Below, piece after piece: positions 1-11,868 of a stretch of 64,000 nt of DNA. The DNA is from Cercis canadensis. Lineage: Eukaryota > Streptophyta > Magnoliopsida > Fabales > Fabaceae. The stretch spans positions 227,489 through 291,488 of the forward strand of contig QAOA01008052.1 of the NCBI GenBank assembly GCA_003255065.1, written 5' to 3'. Within the stretch, counting starts at the first letter, position 1, and each line of letters opens with the position of its first letter. Under the pieces are notes generated by a model, which searched no databases, had not been told where the DNA came from, and saw only the letters and a program-made list of their open reading frames with translations. The translations under genes and the position numbers were made by a program.

Positions 1-2096
1 ACATTTAACAAATGCTGATGTTTCCTCTCAACTACCGAATTCTGTTCAGGTCTATATGGGCAAGAAAACTGATGAACTACTCCTTCCTGTTGTAGAAAAT
101 CTGTTAAAGCCAACTCCTTGGCATTGTCAGTCCGGATTTGTTTGATTGGTTTGCCAAACTGAGTCTTAACCATGGCAAAGAAGTGAATGATAGAAGATGG
201 AGCTTCGAACTTATGCTTCAACAGATAAAGCTAGGTGAATCTTGTGCAGTCATCAACAATTGTCAGAAAATAATTCTTACCATCATGAGTGGGATGATGA
301 TAAGGTCCCCATATATCACAGTGAATCAGATCAAATGGATTAATGGACATGTTACGTGAGGATGTAAAAGACAATCTACGAAGTTTAGAAAGAGGACAAA
401 TTGGACAAGCATTTGAAGAGTAATGCAAGGGATAAGAAAACGGAATTTTATTACTGATTACTTTCAATATCTTGTAAGACAGATGACCTAGTCTAGCATG
501 CCATAAATGTGCATGACTGGAATTATTTGAAGCTGAAATACAAGTGTAATTGTTGGAAAATTGTAAAGCAGATTGATCAATTACAGGGGAGTGAGCTGAA
601 GTATTCTGAACAGCATGGATCCTTCCCATATCAGCAGAAGGTTGTTGAGGAACCAAGTGTGCTTGGTAAATGTATAAACCTTCACACAGATTACCCCTGC
701 CAATCATCCTCAATTGCTTGGGATCCTGGATTAGGAAGGAATCATTGTGGAAAGTAACAGTTAATGAGCATTGGTGTAACAAAGCTGCTACTGATATGAG
801 ATTGACATGAAAATCCGGAATGTAAAGTACTTTGTGTAACAGAAATTGAGGTGATAGTTGGACAGTGCCAATGGCCGAGACTAAGACTTTGGAATTATTT
901 GGGAGCATGACAAATTGGTTTCTCAAAGTTTTGTAAGAAGTAAAAAATTTCAAGGAGTGACAGACATGAGATGTTGCTCTTGAATCAAGAATCCATGAAT
1001 CTGAATGAAGATGAGACTGTGTATTGATAGAAAGAATCATACCAGTGGGAATGGACTCAACAAAATGATCCATATCAGGTATAGCAGCATGTGATAACTG
1101 AGTTTGTAAGAGCTGAATCAATTGCTGATACTGCTGAGATGTCATTTCCTGGGGAGATTCCATGGACTGATGATGTGAGATAGTGGATACTTGATTCACA
1201 GCACCTGCTGGGCGACCTTTTTTGTAACCTGGAGGGTATCCATGGAGATTGTAACATTTGTCCTTCGTATGGCCAAGGAGACCACAATGAGCACACAGTG
1301 GTCTGTCTTTCTTGACATGCCTTTGCTTGCCATTGAAAGCATTTCTGAAATGTGAACCATCAGAATGGTTTCTTGAAGGATGTGTGACTGCATAGGCAGC
1401 TTGAGCATCAGAAGGAATCAACAAATTGCCAATCTCTCTTTGCTTTTCTTCTTGAACAACAAGGGAGAAGACCTTGTTAATTAGGGGAAAAGGATCCATT
1501 AACAGGATTTGTCCCCTGACATGGGAGTAAGAATCATTCAACCCTATCAGAAAACACAGCACATTTTCTTGGAGCAGATGATCAACCACTGGCCTTGCAC
1601 CTCCGCAATTGCAATTGAAAAATGGACGATACTCACCAATTTCTTCCCAAATTCCTTTCATTTTGGTGAAATACTGCCCCACTGTCATGGAGCCTTGTGA
1701 AAGATTGACTAACTCTTTCTTGAGTTGGAAAATTCGTGGACCATTTTGTTGTTGATATCTTTCTTGCAGATCCTTCCAAATGTCAGCAGCAGTAGATGAG
1801 TAGATCACACTAGCCGTGATCTCTTTTGACACTGAATTGAGCAACCAGGAAGCAACTATATTGTTGTTTCGCTGCCATGCCAAGAAAGACTAAGTGTTGC
1901 TCTCATCAGGAATCTGCAGAGATCCATCAACAAAGCCAAGCTTGTTCTTGGCCAGCAATGCCATGTGCATGGCTCTATGCCATGAACTGTAATTGTCTCC
2001 AGTAAGTACCTGTGACACTAGGTTGAGTCCTGGAGAGTCCGAGGGATGAATGAAGAGTGGATTCGAAGCATCATCAATGGTGGGATTCGCCATCAA
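1..2096 (-). pseudogene. Copia gag-pol, N-terminal part, with two nonsense codons
   Basis: Translation from 2096 gives a gag start with the typical LTGDNYSSWHRAMHMAL stretch, a UBN2-type gag body and one CCHC zinc knuckle (CAHCGLLGHTKDKC). A protease-like segment (WILDSRATSHVC), the GAG-pre-integrase zinc region (HLWHARLGHLS ... CPIC) and the integrase core (HCDIWGPY, then RTDNAKE and ERKHQ) follow to the window edge. A TAG at 1890-1892 interrupts gag just before SFLAWQRNN. A second TAG at 231-233 follows DDCTRFT, where the family normally has Trp. The frame is otherwise open across both stops. The protease motif reads DSRA where DSGA is the rule, so the glycine after the catalytic Asp-Ser is lost. 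RT and RNase H are outside the window. Confidence 0.9.
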
Positions 2097-2186
2097 TGAC
2101 CTGAACCAGAGTCCAAAGAGAATGCAAGAGAAGACAACTCGTCTTCAACGCACAGAGACGGAAGAGCTATTGAAGCTCTGATACCA

Positions 2187-2414
2187 TATTACACCAGAGG
2201 TGATGAAGAGAAAAAGAAGACATGAAATTCTGTATCAAAAATTGTATTAATGAGGTGCAGATTACATGTATATATATGTAACAGAAGCACATGGCTCTGC
2301 AGTGTATAATAACCAACTAATCTGATGGAGAAAAGAATCTAACTAACTAAAGCTGAATATCTAACAAACCAGCTGACGTGGCTAATAACTAACTAATTGC
2401 TGACGTGTCTAACA
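2187..2414 (-). repeat. 5' LTR of the minus-strand Copia element
   Basis: On the minus strand the LTR begins TGTTAGACACGTCAGC at 2414 and runs to just before the primer-binding site at 2175-2186. The inner boundary is approximate, because the expected terminal CA is not crisp; the sequence next to the PBS reads GGTGTAATA. A TATATATA stretch near 2268 is a plausible promoter. Length is about 228 bp. Confidence 0.7.
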
Positions 2415-2658
2415 ATTGCTGCTGGTTAACTGTTTCAGCGTCACTTAAGAACTTCTTTGAAAGTAGCGGTGATCAGAATATAGAATCTTAGGCTAGGATG
2501 TATACGATGTACTTTAAAATAGCAGTGTAATTTATAATAATCAAACAGCGAGGAGCAGAGGCAAATCAATTTCTTTCTTTCTGCTTATTTTTTCAACTTT
2601 TTGGCCATGAGACAAGCCACCAATCTGTTGACTGCCTATCAGAATCAGACAGTTTAGT

Positions 2659-4205
2659 TTAATTCATTAGCCTTTCATGAAGTAAGCGGCAAGTTGGTAC
2701 GGCAAGCAAATGCTTAGCTCTTGGTGTTGATATATAGCCCAAATTTCTCATTCATGTCCAACTGATCAGGAAGCATACCACTAGGAAGCTCCCAATTATA
2801 GCAATGCACCAATTGTGCTAGAACAAATTTAACTGTTCTCAGTCCCAATAGCATCCCGGGACACTTTCTACGACCAGATCCAAAGGGTATAAGCTGAAAG
2901 TCTTGCTCTTAAAGATCAATATTATTATTGATGAACCTTTCTGGGTAACACGCTTCGACGTTATCTGACTATATCTTAAGATCTTGCCCTATCGTCCACA
3001 CATTTATTCGCGATTTCTTCTTAATATAATAACCTTCTATCAAAATGTCTTCCATGGATTCATGAGGGGCCAATAGTGGTAGAACAGGATCAAAGACATA
3101 AATAATACAAAAACTAATCTTAATTTTAAAATTATCATACTTTCCAAACAATTTCCACCAATAGTGGTACAAGAGGGTATAGCCTTAAGGTCTCTTTAAC
3201 AACCATGTAACTCAATGTTGTTAAGTGAGCCTCCTCCACCATTTTGTTCATTCCAACTACATTTTTTAACTCATTTGAAGATTTTTCATTACCCTTGGAT
3301 GCCGCAGAAGTTCTGAAATTGCCTATTCAATCACAGCAGAAGCTGTTTCAGATATACTAATAATCATATATAGTAGAACGGCCTTGATGCTTGTCCTATC
3401 CAGTGTACATGTTTGTTCATCATGAGGATGTATGGGTTGGTCCATCAACGAAAGCAATGTGTCAATAAAATCCTTATGGTGCCCAAGGGTTCTAGGAGCA
3501 TGTAGATGTTCCTCTATCATCTGCTCTGACAATTCATCAAGGGCCTTACTAGTTTTCTTTAGACGACGTGTCAATCCCTAAATCAAACAAAAATATAATT
3601 GCAATAAAATATTATAATTAAACCAAGCTTGAAGTTTGGAAAAAGAATTATTATTTCTTGTTTGGTAACTAGCTAGGATTCTAATTTTTTTGATATAATA
3701 TATAAAGAACCATGTAAAAAACATAAATAGTAGTACCTGAAGATCAGATGCTCCAAGCCAAGGAACATAATCTGCTAGATTAAAAGCTCCAGAAAGACTC
3801 AGTCTCTTGAAGAAGCGCCTTCAAATTAAATCTATCATCCTCATTTTGACTTAATATCATCTTACATGAGATATCTCCAATAAGTTCCCCCACCTTCTCA
3901 CTAAGGTCCACAACTTCACGTGTCTCTGCAGCTTTCTTCAGTGACTTCACCATTAACTGTAACTCCTCCTTCCTCAAAGGAGCAAAAGACTCAACTTTTG
4001 ATGCACTAAGAAGATGTATAGTGCAAAGTTTCCTAATGTTACGCCAATACACACCATACTCGGCAAAAGCCATATTCCTAGCACCATAAGAAGTGTACTG
4101 AGCTGCTTGAAACTTAGGTCGGCTAGCAAAGACGGTGTCTTGGGTCTTAAGGAATTGAAGAGAAAGGTGTGGGAGGGTACCTAACATGTGGAGACATATT
4201 GATAG
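2659..4205 (-). pseudogene. Cytochrome P450 pseudogene, CYP736A-like
   Basis: Pieces of a CYP71-clan P450 appear in order on the minus strand. The N-terminal part (4187-3780) contains HDTVFASRPKF-like sequence and YWRNIRKLC (helix C). Next comes LADYVPWLGASDLQ to a GT donor near 3737, then an exon from 3574 (GLTRRLKKTSKALDELSEQ to the ETASAVIE I-helix), ETLRLYP (K helix) near 3200, and the heme loop [10 protein letters not shown] near 2870. The match to CYP736A is from remembered family sequence. Defects: the membrane anchor and about 27 residues before FLKTQDT are missing; there is a frameshift near 3790; the I-helix Trp codon is TAG at 3323-3325; a further frameshift lies near 3270; an 88-bp insertion lies at 3082-3169; a TAA sits 8 codons before the heme loop; and a last frameshift precedes AKHLLAVPT. 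It cannot encode an enzyme. Confidence 0.9.
3070..3169. repeat. 88-bp insertion flanked by a 12-bp direct repeat, inside the P450 pseudogene
   Basis: The 12-mer CCAATAGTGGTA occurs at 3070-3081 and again at 3158-3169. Removing one copy plus the 76 bases between them rejoins ...YPLVPLL to APHES..., the expected P450 order. The repeat therefore looks like a target duplication or a slippage/repair scar around a short filler sequence. No terminal repeats were recognised in the filler. Confidence 0.7.
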
Positions 4206-6816
4206 TACTATGGTTCACTCAGAGAGAAAATGAATAGGATATACCACCATTGAGGAGGGTAAGGGGTTAGTTCTCTAGTTTGTTAGAGCATGTTTGGGCT
4301 TTTGTTTTCAACATGCTCTTAATGGTAGTGTAATATGTTGTGATCGTTAGTACTATTTTATTTGTCAACCATTGAGGGGAAAAAAAGTTGAAAATGGTAA
4401 GTGTAATAATGTTGCATTGAGATTCGAATCTTGCAGGTTAGCGTAAGAAAGTGTTAATTGAAGTTGACAATTAACGAGCATGTCACAACTTAGCGTAATT
4501 TTGTGATGGTTTTCCACGGTTGATTGGAGTGTGGAGCATACAAGAGTATCAAAATATGAAATTATGAAGGATTCGATAATGACATTTTGTTGATTCTCTT
4601 TGAATTTTTAGGTGTCATTTTTGTCTTTTATGATAAGAGAATATACTTTTGCCTTGACGACGTGGACAATTAATGAGAGTCTTGCCTTCTTTATTCAACT
4701 TATTCACAAGGAAAATATATGGAAAATCTGCTATAGAATCAACAGTTCAAGCACACCCAAAAAAGTCAAATTCAAAGTGAATCCTTGACATTACACAAGC
4801 ATATAGTAGTATAAACTATAAAGTATAACTAGTTTAAGAATTTATTTCTCTTATATGAATGAAGTTTTAAATTTAAATTTATATTCATTATATATCTCAA
4901 ACTAGCAAATTTATAATTTTGTTTATGTCTTTAATTTGGTCCTAAGCTTATCCAGATGCTTTTGTTTTTCGTTTTAACTCATGTATCCCATATTCCATTG
5001 GTGTTTGAGAACTTTAAGCCAAACTAAACAAACACTTTTAATGTTTACCAATACTTAGTAACTTTCAAAATTATTAAGTTAGAGAACATGGTTATTAAAT
5101 TAAAGCATATAGTCATTAAATTATAAGTTGTTTTTTAGTGATTTTTATAACAATAAAAAAAAAATTTACATAATAATAGTATGTATGTTTAATAGAGGGT
5201 AAAGAGATAAAGATTAAGAGAGTATTATTTTATTACCAAAAGGAAAAAAGAAGAGAGTATTTTATTCACTCTTTTTCTTTCTCTTTGTTATTAATGATTA
5301 CCACCTGAATGTGAGTGTATAGTTGGGCATGTGAGCCCCGTTTTATTGTGTATTCTTTTTTTTAATCCAAGAACATTAGCTTGATATCGGGCGAGCCATT
5401 CTTATTTTAGAGGTTTTGTTATTGAAACACTTATAATTATATTCTTATGTGAATGAGGGCTTTGAGAAGCTTTCTTTTTATCAAAGTGATACATCGAACA
5501 CAAGACCATTTTCTAGCGAAAAGAGTCATGCGACCATCTAGTTTACAGCTCAAATGGCTTCTTGTGTATTCTTATATTCAATTTTGTTGTATTTCTATTA
5601 AGTGGCATTTATGTCTTTTAGAACTAATTCTGAATTTTTTTTACGTACTTCCAATAATTATTATGTTTAGTATGCAATTATCATGTTTAATAACTATCTA
5701 TTAAACAAAATAACTATACATTTTACACATAATTAATAACATATAGCTCAAAGGCTATGTTAGTCATTTCATTATTTGAAAATATGGTTTAACATCTCGA
5801 TCTGTAGATTCTTTTTCCCATATAGTTTTAAATATTTTATGTTTAGTAAGGAAAAGAAGCTGAAAATAATATTCCAATAAGACTGAAATCGCTGTTCTCT
5901 CCTAGAGATCTAGGAAATAGTGATTCAATGCAATGAGAGCAATTTAATGATTATTTTGTTTCCTTGTCAACTATCATAATTATAATTATATTCTACGCTG
6001 ATTCCATGCATCAAACATATGAATGGAACAAAAGGCTGTTCAGTTCCTGCTGCAACAAAGCACTGAAGCAAGAATGATTTTTGAATCCAAATCCTCTTTA
6101 TCAAAATTCTCAATCCTAAATCATGATTCCATCTATTGTAGTCGAGTTATATTGATGTTGATGTCATCTTCAAAATTTGTGAGTTCCATGTTTAAATCCA
6201 GAATGTAGCCAAAGTACCAAAAAAAAAATCTACCAAACATGATTTAAATTCCAAAGACTCAGGTGCTTTACTTTATGACCTTCAAGCTTTAGCATGGTAG
6301 AGTGGCAACAGAAACTTGCACATGCTTCCTTTCTTGAATCATAAGAATTTAACAAACAATATATATACGAACATGTTCATGTTTGCACAACTGCACAAGT
6401 GGTTACATATAAAGCTTGACGAGGGCAAAAAATTTAAGTAGCACCACCTAAATTAGATAAGCTACTTGTACAACTTTGAACAATTGTGAACAAAAAAATG
6501 AAAATTGTACAACTAATAACATTACCTTTTAACAAACTATCAAGCCAAACATCTAGATCCAGTAATACTCTTTCCTCTATATAAATGAATCACTTAACAA
6601 CTGTGAGAAGACTAAAATTATTTCTTAGGTTCTGGTCCTGCAACAACCTTTAAACAATTTCAATGTTCTTATAGGGACAAGATGACTAAAAAAAATAAGT
6701 GGTATAACAAGTTATTAGTCAGCAAATATTTCTGGGATTCTTGATGCTCGTTGGCTGCGGTGGCGTGATCTGAAGTTATTCAGTGTCCTCAACTTCCTCA
6801 ATTTTATGTTGCTGTT
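4206..6816. other. AT-rich spacer without a recognised gene
   Basis: Short ORFs here (for example 5453-5704 and 6023-6208) have no domain, codon bias or splice context to support them. The stretch holds A/T-rich tracts and one SINE-like copy at 6137-6228. The remainder shows nothing recognisable. Confidence 0.6.
6137..6228 (+). repeat. SINE-like element, family A
   Basis: The sequence carries the family signature: an internal TTCAAAATTTGTGAGTTCCA block, a weak B-box (GTTTAAATCC), then GTAGCCAAAGTACC and a poly(A) tail. Related copies lie at 11762-11868 (-), 23388-23470 (+), 29001-29094 (-) and 36476-36568 (+). The best B-box copy reads GTTCGAATC, which suggests a tRNA-derived Pol III origin. 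Confidence 0.55.
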
Positions 6817-7159
6817 GGCTGGGTAGCAGGAATGGTAATCCCAAAATGGTGTGATACTGGTATTTTCTTTTCTTGCAGTACTTATAAACAACCATCTTAA
6901 GTAAATTACATTATCTCAGGAATTTATGGCTGAGATGAATATTATTGTTGGATGAACAAATATTAAGAACTAAAATGCAATCATGTCNGGCTGGTTAGCA
7001 GGAATGGTAATCCCAAAATGGTGTGATACTGGTATTTTCTTTTCTTGCAGTACTTATAAACAACCATCTTAAGTAAATTACATTATCTCAGGAATTTATG
7101 GCTGAGATGAATATTATTGTTGGATGAACAAATATTAAGAACTAAAATGCAATCATGTC
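6817..7159. repeat. 171-bp direct duplication around a single N (likely assembly join)
   Basis: Bases 6817-6987 and 6989-7159 are the same 171 bp with one visible difference (GGCTGGGTAG versus GGCTGGTTAG), separated by one N at 6988. The block lies directly 3' of the Nudix stop codon. A single N between near-identical ends is what results when overlapping contig ends are abutted rather than merged. Confidence 0.85.
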
Positions 7160-7165
7160 TTCGAT

Positions 7166-9461
7166 TCAAGGCAATACAGAATCCTTGGTTAAAACCCGCG
7201 GAACCTTGAATTTAGGATTCTGCTCCACAAAAGCTGGGGGGCGTTGGTACACAACTGATGCAGCTCTGATCAAGATCCCAGCAGTTAAACCCCATATGAG
7301 GTATTCTTTTTGGTCAGTTTCGTAGTCAAAGAAATGTATCAGATATTTCTCACCCAGCCACTCCCTCTCCTCCTCGCTCCGATTTTCATCCTGATTCAAG
7401 GGATAACATCAGGCAACCTCTAAATGGATATAAAGAATGTAGAAGACAGAAATGGAACTAAAATTGAACCTTGAGAAACATTTCCAAAGGTGCATCAAAT
7501 ACTGCTTCCACTTCAGCAGGATTTAGAACAGGTTTGAATGCTTTCTTGTCATGAAGTATGCCAATGACAGGAACCACTCTCAGGAGGTGCTGCACACAAA
7601 AAATTATGGGTAAACTTCCACTTCAGGGAAATTTTATCAGCAGTAAACTTAAGATTAGTCAAATGTCAAAATTAAGAGCACGAATTACGGCATGCGAATC
7701 CCAAGAATCGCAGTAAGTTTTTTTTTGGGTGGGGGAGAAAATTTAATCAATAACAGTTTAAAAATGATCAAATCATAATTGCTAGGAAAGATAAAATGGT
7801 TTGGTAAAGGGGGCCAATAAGAACTTTTTCCATGTTATGTAACAATCCAAGAAACATATTGTTATGCTAATCAAACTATCTAACATTCAGTAGTGTTGTT
7901 AGTATCATATATATAAAGTCCAATAACTGATCGGTAAAGTAACATTCAGTAGTGTTGTGGGTGGTTGTTTGAGGAGAATCACTAACTTCGCCCTTATCAG
8001 GCACTAGTTCCTAAGAACTAGAAATACAGTATAACGCTAAATCATGACCCTTAAACCATAAACAAAGGGCGTGTGTCTCATTACTGAGGTCAAACCCATT
8101 CATCACCTCCTTAACTTGAACTCTATGCAGACATGTAAGATTTGTCAAACAATTAGTATCCAAGAAAAGAAATCACCATAAGGTTTGTTAGCAATATCCT
8201 TTACCTCAACTAAACTTCCTTTTGTTGATAGTCAATTTGAATTAAAATCAACAATACACCACACATGATGGAGTGTTCTTGTCATAATTGTCTAGGAAAA
8301 TATCATTTCATAACCCTTGATTGGTCATAATCTTCTCAGAATCCACATCGTATAATGGCTACTTACCTTCATAATCTATAATATCCTAGAAGGGGGAAGT
8401 ATAATATAGGATATCATCATATCAAGATTGAGAGAATGCTTCACATTGCTGCATGCATCTAGTAGCAAAATAATACAAATAAGTTAGACAACCCTGACTG
8501 TCAATGACCACCTAAAATCCATATCTTCCAGCATGAAAATATTTCATGAACCATTACAAAAATAATTATCATGCATCAGCTTTACACTGAAAATTCCTAT
8601 TAGTACAATACTGGAGAATACTCAATTTTGCATTTTGCCACCAAGGACATTGAGATCAATCAAAGTTATACCTATAACTTAATTAATGAGATATCAAAGA
8701 GAGATCATACCTTAGACAAGAATGGCTCAAGAATTGTAACAACATTGACAAGTTGTGGGTCCAACCCAATTTCCTCCTCTGCCTCTCTTTTTGCAGTGTC
8801 CGCATCATCCTTATCCCCCTCCTCTGCTTTCCCACCAGGCAAGGCCACTTCACCTGCAAAAAATCCACAACACACACAATCCTAAGTCCATTCCCCTTTC
8901 ATTCACAGAATCAAAAGGAAAAGACAACAAATAAAAGATAGTTCAATATCTCAAAAAAGAAAAGCTAAAACAGAAAAGCCCAAGGCTCAATTGAGATAAA
9001 TTTTAAACCTTTAGGTAAAAACATGAGAATTAGACATCTATGTAGTTCTCCTGGGACACATTTTCTCAGGAAACAAGCAATACTTGCCCGAAATTCCACT
9101 CACCCGAGTGAGTAGAAAGCTTCGAAGAGCGCTTAGTGAGAATCACCCTTAGATCTCCAGCATCCCCTTCAAAGAGGCAGATCAAAACCGCAGCTCTCTT
9201 GGGTTTGAATTTTTCTGATTGTTGAGCAATTGGGGCGGCTGATTCTGGAAAACCCACTTGGGAAACAACCTTCCCACCACTTTCCTCGATGCTTTGCTCC
9301 TCGATTTCATCAGGGATAGGTGGGTGCTTGTAGAGGCGAAGCTGCTGCGCTAAGGCGAGGAGTCTCTGCGATCCTCCATTGAAATTGGAGGCTTCCATGG
9401 ATTTGAAGAGAGAAGCTCTGGGTAATGCAATTGTTGATAGCCTTCTTAGAATCGAAACCAT
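7166..9461 (-). CDS. NUDT15: Nudix hydrolase, NUDT15-type CoA diphosphatase, likely mitochondrial
   Basis: Four coding exons on the minus strand: 9461-9104, 8853-8711, 7589-7470 and 7390-7166 (846 nt, 281 aa), all with GT-AG introns and consistent phase. The N-terminus MVSILRRLSTIALPRASLF is basic and hydroxylated like a mitochondrial presequence; an in-frame Met follows at residue 22. FKPKRAAVLICLFEG and LTKRSSKLSTHSGEV mark the CoA-diphosphatase subgroup. The Nudix box GGKAEEGDKDDADTAKREAE followed by EEIGL is split from the N-terminal region by intron 1 and has the REAEEE metal ligands. The C-terminal GLTAGILIRAASVVYQRPPA matches plant NUDT15/22. Family members cleave CoA or its derivatives to phosphopantetheine and 3',5'-ADP. 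No disabling change is seen. Assignment to NUDT15 rather than NUDT22/11 rests on remembered sequence. Confidence 0.93.
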
Positions 9462-9844
9462 GAGTGGGAGTTAAGTACCATCTAGCAATTATTTCTTGGA
9501 ACTTGTGCAAAATTAATGAAAAATATAATAGCGGATTCTTCTATGGTTGGCTGGATCATTCAGTGTCTACCTGATTTTGTTGACAAAAATTAATTGCTTT
9601 ATATTAATTTCTTTAAAGTGAAAAAGCTTCATAAGAGAGATCAAGGGTCAAGTGAGCGAAATTTAAGATTAAAAAACCTAGATAATGGCTGTTTTTCGTG
9701 TTCATGAGAAAGAGCTGTTTGAGGGGACGATTAAATCTTCACTTTAAGAACGATACTTAACAATGCATTATGCACAAAGTGGTTTGTGACAGAATGATTT
9801 GTGTTCCAACTTAAAATCGTAATCAAAGTATAAAAAAAAAAAAA

Positions 9845-10054
9845 GAGGTTTCTTAGATACTTTTAATATTTATGTAGTATGCCATACTACATAGAAATAA
9901 CCAATAAATAAATGACATGTGTACAAATTAACTGTTTTTAAGTTTGTTTAAAAAATTAAATAAATTATATTTTATATATAATAAAATATAAAAATTATGT
10001 ATATTTGTCACGTCAATGTAGTATAGCATACTTACGTAGTATCATAGAATTTCC
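9845..10054. mobile_element. MITE-like element, copy 1 (about 210 bp)
   Basis: The left end GAGGTTTCTTAGATAC pairs imperfectly with the inverted right end GGAAATTCTATGATAC. Each end also has an inner TAGTATGCCATACTACAT-type block. A second copy at 27797-27996 has the same ends and the shared core AAATGACATGTGTACAAATTA. Two full-length copies sharing both ends define a small dispersed family. The target duplication is not resolved. Confidence 0.6.
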
Positions 10055-10896
10055 AAAAAAAAAATATACATCACACTCTCGTGTGAAGTATATGGAAATA
10101 TACTCTTAAAATAGTGTAAAAAACAAATCATTTTATTTACAAAAATTGGCTAAAAAATATTTTTACCATTAAAATCAAAAGAAAAAGAAATATATAACAC
10201 CCACACCTTATAAAGATTCTGATTTTGAATTCAATTTAAGTTTTAATACAACATATTTGAAATATTAAAATTTTCAGAATTAAATTCATTTATAAATGAA
10301 CTCTTTTATAAAATTTGTTTAGAATCATATCAATTTAAAAGTTCAATTCATTTAAAAATTATTTGCATGTAATATTTGATAATTTGTAAATCCTACCACC
10401 CCCCCCCCCCCTCTTTTTTATAGGATTTGCAAATAATTTGTTTTCTAATGAAATCATTTTACTTTTATTTAAAATTGTTCCAAACACATTAAAATCTAAT
10501 AAACTTAGATATTGTCACGTGTCAAATAAATAGTGTGGTTGTATTACTCACCTTTGAGTGTGTATGGAACATTTTATGAATAGAAATTAATTGATTTAAA
10601 TTTCAATAGAAATTGTTTGTAAATCATATCAAAATTTATGAGATTTGTAAAATCTAATATATTAGGCATGAAATAATTTGTTAATTAATTTAAATTTTCA
10701 AAATCTTATGGTTTCAAAGAGTCTATTTCAGTTTGTGGTAAAATATAGATTAAACTAAATCCAAAAATCAAACCAAATGAAAAATAAAGTTTAACACTCA
10801 AATTAATTGACATCTTCACCTTGGATTAGTTGTCAGGCATAAAGGGTCATCTTCAATTTTGAGCAAGAATAGACCAAATTGAAAACTGAAGCTTTT

Positions 10897-11349
10897 GGGT
10901 TTGTTTAGGAGTTTGAAGTAAGGGGAAAGGAAAGAGAGGGAAAGAGAAAAGTTTTCCTCTCATTTGTTTGGATAATTAAAATGAGCAAAAGGAGAGGGGA
11001 AAAAAAAAAAAGTCCTATGGTAAAATATTTTTATTAGTTTACTCTTTATTATTAAAATAGACGTACATATTTAATATAAAATTAAATAACACAATACACT
11101 TATTTCTTAATAAAGGAGTGAGGAATTTTTTAAAAAATAAAAATGTATAATAGTTATTTTAACATATTTTCTCTCCAAATCCTCCAATTTGGAGGAACAC
11201 AAAAATGGACAAAAAAAAATATGAGAATTACATCTTATCCACCGGTCTCCTCTCATTTTTTAAGATAAATCTTCCAAACAATAAAAAGGAGAGTTTTATT
11301 CCTCCCATTTCCTTTCCTTTCCCCTCCAAAGTAACTCTCAAACAAACCC
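10897..11349. mobile_element. Tourist-like MITE (453 bp)
   Basis: Left terminus GGGTTTGTTTAGGAGTTTGA and the reverse complement of the right terminus (GGGTTTGTTTGAGAGTTACT) form an imperfect terminal inverted repeat. It extends into GGGGAAAGGAAAG on both sides. Flanking TTT at 10894-10896 and 11350-11352 could be a 3-bp target duplication, as in PIF/Harbinger-derived elements. The interior is AT-rich and non-coding. Confidence 0.6.
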
Positions 11350-11761
11350 TTTATGCAAAAATATAGAAGGAACTGCATAAGATTTGCTTTCATGTTATTG
11401 TTATATTTGTGTGTTCTTTCACACTTCCACTCCAAGGAATGTTATTTCCACTACAAGATTCCTCACCAGTCACCACAATAAATCAGAGCCGTTTAAGTGA
11501 ATTCAATTTTTTTTTATCTTTGTAACCCAAATTTTTTGTGGTGAGAAATTCTGGTGTAGATGTAGCATTTCTTCTCTACTCTGGTGAGAAGAACTGAGAA
11601 GAAAGACATCAATGGAGAATGGTGCTAATGAGACCCTCAAGCTTAAAGTTAAAAACTTAAAACCCATCACTGAAAAAGATGTTCCCAATTCTCAAGCGAT
11701 CTTCTTAAAACGTTTACCTTATCCTCTTATCAAAAGCTTCCGCTAAGCAAGCTGCAGTAAA

Positions 11762-11868
11762 TTTTTTTTTTTTTTTTTTTAACTTTTAGCGATGACTTTG
11801 GATTCAAATACAGAATTTACAAATCTTAAGATAATCTTAATACCATTCAACTACAAATTATTTGATAA
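11762..11868 (-). repeat. SINE-like element, family A, minus orientation
   Basis: A T-run at 11762-11781 is the poly(A) tail of a minus-strand copy. The reverse complement carries GTAGTTGAATGGTATTAAG (A-box-like) and TGTATTTGAATCCA (decayed B-box), as in the other family A copies. Confidence 0.5.

Larger units (their letters stand above)
1..2414 (-). mobile_element. Ty1/Copia LTR retrotransposon, left-truncated by window edge
   Basis: Read on the minus strand, the element runs 5' LTR (about 2187-2414), primer-binding site, gag, protease and the start of integrase, then leaves the window at base 1. The primer-binding site at 2175-2186 reads TGGTATCAGAGC on the minus strand, complementary to initiator tRNA-Met and usual for plant Copia. 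Gag-protease-integrase order is the Copia order. At least two in-frame TAG codons and an altered protease motif show this copy cannot act on its own. Its LTR differs from both Copia families in the helicase intron, so it is a separate lineage. The 3' LTR, and so insertion age and TSD, lie outside the window. Confidence 0.93.

Noticed and set aside
5453-5704. 83-codon plus-strand ORF
   Set aside because: AT-rich, no motif, no splice or regulatory context; typical chance ORF of this spacer.
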